DNA of 6,182 nt from the NCBI GenBank assembly GCA_030631875.1, contig DAOVKH010000108.1, positions 1 through 6,182 of the forward strand. The letters run 5' to 3'. Below are positions 1 through 3,524 of this stretch, piece after piece. Numbering within the stretch: position 1 is the stretch's first letter; each line of letters opens with the position of its first letter. The DNA comes from Deltaproteobacteria bacterium. GTDB taxonomy: Bacteria > Desulfobacterota > GWC2-55-46 > DRQE01. The notes under the pieces were generated by a model. The model saw only the letters and a program-made list of their open reading frames with translations. It had not been told where the DNA came from and did no database searches. A program made the position numbers and the translations under genes.

Positions 1-35
1 TAGTAGGCGTACTAAACCCTCTAATCCTGCCCCAA

Positions 36-78
36 TTAAAAACAAAAAGGCCGACGTTCTTAAAAGGACGTCGGCCTT
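36..78 (-). terminator. Rho-independent terminator of the chemosensory operon
   Basis: A perfect 11-bp inverted repeat (47-57 pairing with 68-78, arm AAGGCCGACGT) encloses a 10-base loop. Read on the minus strand it is followed at once by a run of T with a single G interruption (TTTTTGTTTTT). That is the standard layout of an intrinsic terminator for leftward transcription. The plus-strand side has no T-run after the stem, so it should act mainly on the minus strand. It lies about 180 bases beyond the receptor stop codon and marks the end of the cluster. Confidence 0.93.
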
Positions 79-106
79 AACTATTTACGGTAAATCGTTC
101 GTATAA

Positions 107-174
107 TCCTTCGACAAACTCAGGACAAACAGTCTTAAAAAAGAACAAACGCAGCTCCTGAAACAAATTCAGGA
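107..174. repeat. Two related 19-bp repeats in the 3' untranslated region
   Basis: Positions 107-125 (TCCTTCGACAAACTCAGGA) and 156-174 (TCCTGAAACAAATTCAGGA) are the same length, lie in the same orientation and agree at about 15 of 19 positions. The second is also a perfect 7-bp inverted repeat with a 5-base loop. From memory, elements of the form 'TTCGACAA.CTCAGGAC' and 'TCCTGAAACAA.TTCAGGATGACA' are common dispersed intergenic repeats in several environmental bacterial lineages; this was not checked against a genome. They sit between the receptor stop and the terminator, so they would be transcribed. The rest of 79-257 shows no gene. Confidence 0.55.
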
Positions 175-257
175 TGACACAACCGAAAGGCAAAGAGAAG
201 TCTTCGTATTCGAAGCCCGCATCGTAACAAAGAAGACGGAGACTTATCAAAGCCGAA

Positions 258-2291
258 TTACGCCTGCGCTACTTCTTGTGTCTCCGCAGCAGTAGAAGCA
301 TCATCGTCAGAAGCGTCTTCGTCACCATCGGAAGCCTCTGTCTTCGCCGAAGCCGCGCCGTTCGCAGAGCCTGTGCCCTTACCGGTAACGACGACCGATA
401 GCGTATTGGTAACCTCCTCAACGGAGCGTGTCGCGGTCTCGAGCTTTTCGACACCGACCAGGTTCTGCTCGGCTTGCTCTTGAATAGATATAAATAGATC
501 GGATAGCTCCATACTCTTTTCGGTGAGCTTGCCGGTACCGTCTTCAATATTATTCATCGTCTCTTTTAGCTCGACCATGATGTCATTGACCTTTCTGGCA
601 CCGTCGGAGGCTTCTTTGGTCTGCTCAGAGACGGTCTCAATAAGGACGCTCGACTCTTGAAGTGTTTCATTAACGCCGCGCGCCATCTCGGCCTGTGCGG
701 TAATCGTCTCTGTGGATTGATGAGCGAGGTTCTTCAGGTTCTCAGCCGCCTTCTCTATTCGGTCTATCTCTATTGTCTGCTTATCTATCTGTAAGGATAT
801 GGCCTTACTCTCAGCGTCGGCTACCTGAATCGTCTCGGTAACATCTGCGAGGAGCTTTCCGGCCTCGGTAGCGTCGACGCTGACACTTCCTATCGCCTCA
901 ATCGTCGGCCTGATTATCTCCCTTGAACTAACGAGCAGACCCTCGACCTCTTCGGCAAGTTCCTGAACCCTGGCACTCATCGCCTCGAAGCCATATGACT
1001 TACCGGTATCGTCGCGGATATCCTCGACCTTAAGTGACATATTAAGGGCGAGTATCTTAATGTTCTCGGTAATCTTGGCGAGCGATTCGGTTATCTCTCC
1101 AACACCCTCGGAAGATACCTTAATCTCCTGAAGCTCTTTTGTAATAACACCCATTCGTTCTTCACCCTGACGCGCCCTATCGGTCGCGACATCGGCGGCT
1201 TCGTTGGAGCTTACGGCCTTACCCTTAATATCTTCATTGGCCGTAACGATAATCTTAAGAGCCGCGACCATAGAGTCTATAGCACCCTCCTGATCTTTGA
1301 TGTTCTCCTCGACTACACCCATCTCGGTAATAAACTTTCCGATATCCTCGCGCGCCTCTTCGGATTGCTGTGAGACAGACATCATACCCATGGCTATCTC
1401 GGCGGCCGTCCTCTCGACGAACTGCTTTAGGAAGTCGGCAAATACGAGCGATATCTCGGATTGTTTATCAACACTCAAAGAAATACTTCCTTGAATAATA
1501 TTTATTATCATATCCTCAAGATCTTGTATGGCCGTGGCAACGACCTTCGTCTGCATACGTGCGCCCTCGCCTATCTCTCCGGTAACGCCGGCCATATCCT
1601 GGGAGTTTAGAGCCAAGTCGTCGTTGACCTTCATAATAGGCTTCTCAATAACACCGGAGAGAACTATGGCGGCAACTATTAGTCCGCTAAAAGCTAAGAC
1701 AAAAAGGATTATAGTCATAATTAATGCCATATTCTTCGACTTCTCGGTCTTAACAAAGTCCTCGCTCATCTTATTGACGGCGTAAGAACTAATACCCTCG
1801 AGCATACTTCTCAAGTCGTTCAACCTCTGCTCGGCATCTTCATACGACGGGTTCTCCGCAACGAAGACCTTCAGGTAATTATCACCCGTATCATTAATAA
1901 GATCTCGCATACCTTTATCTGACTCTCTGGTGAGGGTTGCAAAGACGGCACCGAGGGCCCTATTAAAAGTATCGTTCTTTTCTCCCAAGACCTCTACCTC
2001 TCTGGCTATCTCTTCGGCATCGGTCATATTAAGTATCTTAGCAATTTCAGGAGCAACACCCTCAACCTCCCTCTGTAGGTTCTGGAGAGTTATTAGCTGC
2101 GGCAATGTTGTCTGATTAGTTTCAAGGACCGGGTGCCAAATACTCATTATTATCATATAGGTGGCAACACCCATGATGACAGCACCGACGGTAGAGAAGT
2201 AAAATATCTTCGTCAGCCTGTTGACGTTGAGCTTAAAGATACTTCCTATCTTTGCTCCTATCGATCTCTTCTCTCCTGATAATTTTTTCAT
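258..2291 (-). CDS. Methyl-accepting chemotaxis protein with divergent signalling tip
   Basis: This is a 677-residue inner-membrane chemoreceptor that should sense a signal and control CheA through CheW. TM1 is near residues 29-51, a helical presumed periplasmic domain of about 135 residues spans 52-186, and TM2 is near 188-212. A long coiled-coil hairpin follows, and the protein ends in an acidic Asp/Ser/Ala tail without an NWETF-like pentapeptide. The tip is recognisable by ILALN (413-417), GF (434-435) and VQELAEE (442-448). It is atypical: canonical tip Glu and Arg are Lys421 and Asp424, and there are 3 extra residues before GF. No convincing HAMP domain follows TM2; only a Pro (218) after the helix recalls one. 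The ATG at 2291 is chosen because AGGAG lies 8 bases upstream. A longer frame starts at a TTG (2372) with no such support. The family call is solid; the ligand is unknown. Confidence 0.9.
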   Translation of the reverse strand: MKKLSGEKRSIGAKIGSIFKLNVNRLTKIFYFSTVGAVIMGVATYMIIMSIWHPVLETNQTTLPQLITLQNLQREVEGVAPEIAKILNMTDAEEIAREVEVLGEKNDTFNRALGAVFATLTRESDKGMRDLINDTGDNYLKVFVAENPSYEDAEQRLNDLRSMLEGISSYAVNKMSEDFVKTEKSKNMALIMTIILFVLAFSGLIVAAIVLSGVIEKPIMKVNDDLALNSQDMAGVTGEIGEGARMQTKVVATAIQDLEDMIINIIQGSISLSVDKQSEISLVFADFLKQFVERTAAEIAMGMMSVSQQSEEAREDIGKFITEMGVVEENIKDQEGAIDSMVAALKIIVTANEDIKGKAVSSNEAADVATDRARQGEERMGVITKELQEIKVSSEGVGEITESLAKITENIKILALNMSLKVEDIRDDTGKSYGFEAMSARVQELAEEVEGLLVSSREIIRPTIEAIGSVSVDATEAGKLLADVTETIQVADAESKAISLQIDKQTIEIDRIEKAAENLKNLAHQSTETITAQAEMARGVNETLQESSVLIETVSEQTKEASDGARKVNDIMVELKETMNNIEDGTGKLTEKSMELSDLFISIQEQAEQNLVGVEKLETATRSVEEVTNTLSVVVTGKGTGSANGAASAKTEASDGDEDASDDDASTAAETQEVAQA

Positions 2292-2299
2292 TACGTATG

Positions 2300-2304
2300 C
2301 TCCT
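2300..2304 (-). promoter_or_regulatory. Ribosome binding site that sets the receptor start
   Basis: The minus strand reads AGGAG here, 8 bases before the ATG at 2291. This decides the start in favour of MKKLSGEK over the in-frame TTG at 2372, which would add 27 residues (MINGQRPLL...) in front of the short cytoplasmic N-terminus. Confidence 0.85.
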
Positions 2305-2332
2305 ATAAGGTGTTTTTTGAACTTATTAATTA

Positions 2333-2357
2333 AGGCCCTTTGCTTAAGTAAGGGCCT
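2333..2357 (-). promoter_or_regulatory. Perfect 8-bp inverted repeat in the receptor leader
   Basis: AGGCCCTT at 2333-2340 pairs with AAGGGCCT at 2350-2357 around a 9-base loop. The stem is GC-rich and ends about 30 bases before the receptor Shine-Dalgarno site. Neither strand has a continuous T-run after it, so it is not a typical terminator. It could be an mRNA processing or stability element, an attenuator, or an operator. The stem is seen directly; the role is inference. Confidence 0.5.
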
Positions 2358-2465
2358 CTGCCCGTTTATCAAGATAATCTTCGGCGCGATCAGCCGTCAT
2401 ACTTCTCCGGCAACGCCCGAAGTTAGTGCCGTTTGCTATATATAAAGCCTCATCTTAAAAATAAT

Positions 2466-2951
2466 TTAGTTATGCGCCTCTAATTCAAATCTTCTAATTC
2501 TATCATCGGCATGTTCTAAGAACTTCTTCAGATCTAATACCGTTATGACCCGCTCGGAATCACCTCTGCCCTCTCTTATAAAACCCTTTGAGTAGCCTGC
2601 ATCAGCATCCTGAGAGTGCTTAAGTTCACTCGGATCTACCATCTCCATGCCTATGGTTGCGGTTATCGTCATTGCGATGGGGTTCTCCATATCGTAATCC
2701 TTACATACAAGCAAGAGCTTATCGCCGGAAAAAGCACGGCCGTTGCCGTTACCTATATCGAGCAAAAAACCACCATCAAGGACCGATATCATATTGCTCT
2801 CATAACTCATAAGACCCCTTAAGGCCCCACCGCGGTTGTAAAAGACCGTCTTCATACTCTCGGAGGAGTCTATTACCTCCTTGACCTCAGAGGTCGGAAG
2901 TGCGAAGTATCTGTCTTGTATCGTAAATGTGATTATCTTTATCTTCTTCAT
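2466..2951 (-). CDS. cheW: CheW coupling protein, divergent
   Basis: This 161-residue single CheW-domain protein should link the receptor tip to the CheA regulatory domain in the cytoplasmic array. The fold is recognisable from the N-terminal strand (KIITFTIQDRYFALP, residues 5-19), SEVKEVID (21-28), RG at 45-46, ISVLDGG (55-61), the second subdomain from about 78, and the closing strand RVITVLDLKKFL (134-145). The usual NLRG signature after 'RG(V/I)' reads SYES (49-52), so the conserved Arg (Arg62 in E. coli) is Glu51. The start is the ATG at 2951, with a modest AAGG site 7 bases upstream. It lies 149 bases after the receiver gene and 174 bases before the receptor on the same strand, which fits a shared function. 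The length suits a lone CheW, with no fused receiver as in CheV. Confidence 0.9.
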   Translation of the reverse strand: MKKIKIITFTIQDRYFALPTSEVKEVIDSSESMKTVFYNRGGALRGLMSYESNMISVLDGGFLLDIGNGNGRAFSGDKLLLVCKDYDMENPIAMTITATIGMEMVDPSELKHSQDADAGYSKGFIREGRGDSERVITVLDLKKFLEHADDRIRRFELEAHN

Positions 2952-3100
2952 ATGACTGCCTTAATACTCACGTATATAATTGCCACACCAACCACTGCCT
3001 TAGTTCTAACGACGATTGCACAAGAGTACGCTCTTTAATCTCATCTAAATAACACCTGCCCATAAATCATCGTCATACTCCATAAACCCCTACTGCCTCC
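2952..3100 (-). other. 149-bp gap between receiver gene and cheW
   Basis: No gene is supported here. On the minus strand a strong GGAGG site (3096-3100) directly follows the receiver stop but precedes only a 12-codon frame (3045-3083). A small 5-bp hairpin (AAGAG/CTCTT, 4-base loop) lies at 3022-3035. The 9-mer TAAGGCAGT occurs twice, at 2955-2963 and 2994-3002 as read on the minus strand. The cheW-proximal part is AT-rich (ATTATATAC), but no -35/-10 pair with good spacing was found. Confidence 0.4.
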
Positions 3101-3487
3101 TTAGCCCCCTATAACACCCTTTATCTTTTCTATAAGCTCGCCCGGAGTTATTGGTTTTGTCTGGTAGAACTTTACGTTTCTAAGTGCTCCTGCGCGCTCC
3201 TTCTGCTCGTCTTCGAGGCTATCCTGAGTAAGAGAGCTTAGAAACGCCACCGGTACGTTTACCCCTGCCTGCTGAATCGCCGTGGCAACGCCTATACCGT
3301 CGGTCGTATCATTATCAAGGACGATATCGAGGAGTATAAATTCAAAGCCCCCGCTCTTGGCATTTTCTATTGCATCTGCCGCCTTGCCTACGACCGTTAC
3401 ATCAAAGTCCTTCTTCAACGCAAAGTTAAGGATGTTCTGCATAGACTTCTGATCATCAAGTGCCAGTACCTTCTTCTTCTCAGACAT
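3101..3487 (-). CDS. CheY-like single-domain response regulator
   Basis: This is a 128-residue stand-alone receiver domain that should accept phosphate from the CheA encoded just upstream; it has no output domain. The pocket is complete: acidic pair Asp11-Asp12 (LALDDQ), phosphoryl site Asp54 (FILLDI), the Ser84 switch residue (AFLSSL) and Lys111 (QTKP). The loop after Asp54 is unusual: VLDNDTTDG puts the usual Gly 10 residues after the Asp instead of about 8, and the common Pro (D-x-x-M-P) is absent. The ATG at 3487 has AGGAG 6 bases upstream and follows the cheA stop by 37 bases, so co-transcription and co-translation with cheA are likely. It could be a motor-type CheY, a phosphate sink or a regulator of a non-flagellar output; the sequence does not decide. 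Confidence 0.92.
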   Translation of the reverse strand: MSEKKKVLALDDQKSMQNILNFALKKDFDVTVVGKAADAIENAKSGGFEFILLDIVLDNDTTDGIGVATAIQQAGVNVPVAFLSSLTQDSLEDEQKERAGALRNVKFYQTKPITPGELIEKIKGVIGG

Positions 3488-3493
3488 GTCGAT

Positions 3494-3498
3494 CTCCT
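3494..3498 (-). promoter_or_regulatory. Ribosome binding site of the receiver gene
   Basis: The minus strand reads AAAGGAG, with AGGAG ending 6 bases before the ATG at 3487. This is a near-ideal site inside the 37-bp gap after cheA, and it supports this start and operonic expression. Confidence 0.85.
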
Positions 3499-3524
3499 TT
3501 TTTTATTAATAATATAAATATACC

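Noticed and set aside
204..217. Small inverted repeat CTTCG-TATT-CGAAG
   Set aside because: A five-base stem with no T-run or other context is expected by chance.
269..547. 92-codon minus-strand frame inside the receptor gene's 3' end
   Set aside because: It overlaps the receptor in another frame. Its Arg/Leu-rich, low-complexity translation looks like a shadow of the Asp/Ala-rich tail.
2292..2372. Longer receptor with a TTG start and 27 extra N-terminal residues
   Set aside because: The ATG at 2291 has an AGGAG site at 8 bases, whereas the TTG has none. The extra part also overlaps the inverted repeat at 2333-2357.
2425..2465. Sigma-28 (flagellar) promoter overlapping the cheW stop: TAAATTAT, 11 bases, GGCTTTAT on the minus strand
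   Set aside because: The 11-base spacing fits, but about 4 of 8 matches in the second box is too weak. The TATATA nearby has no good -35 partner.
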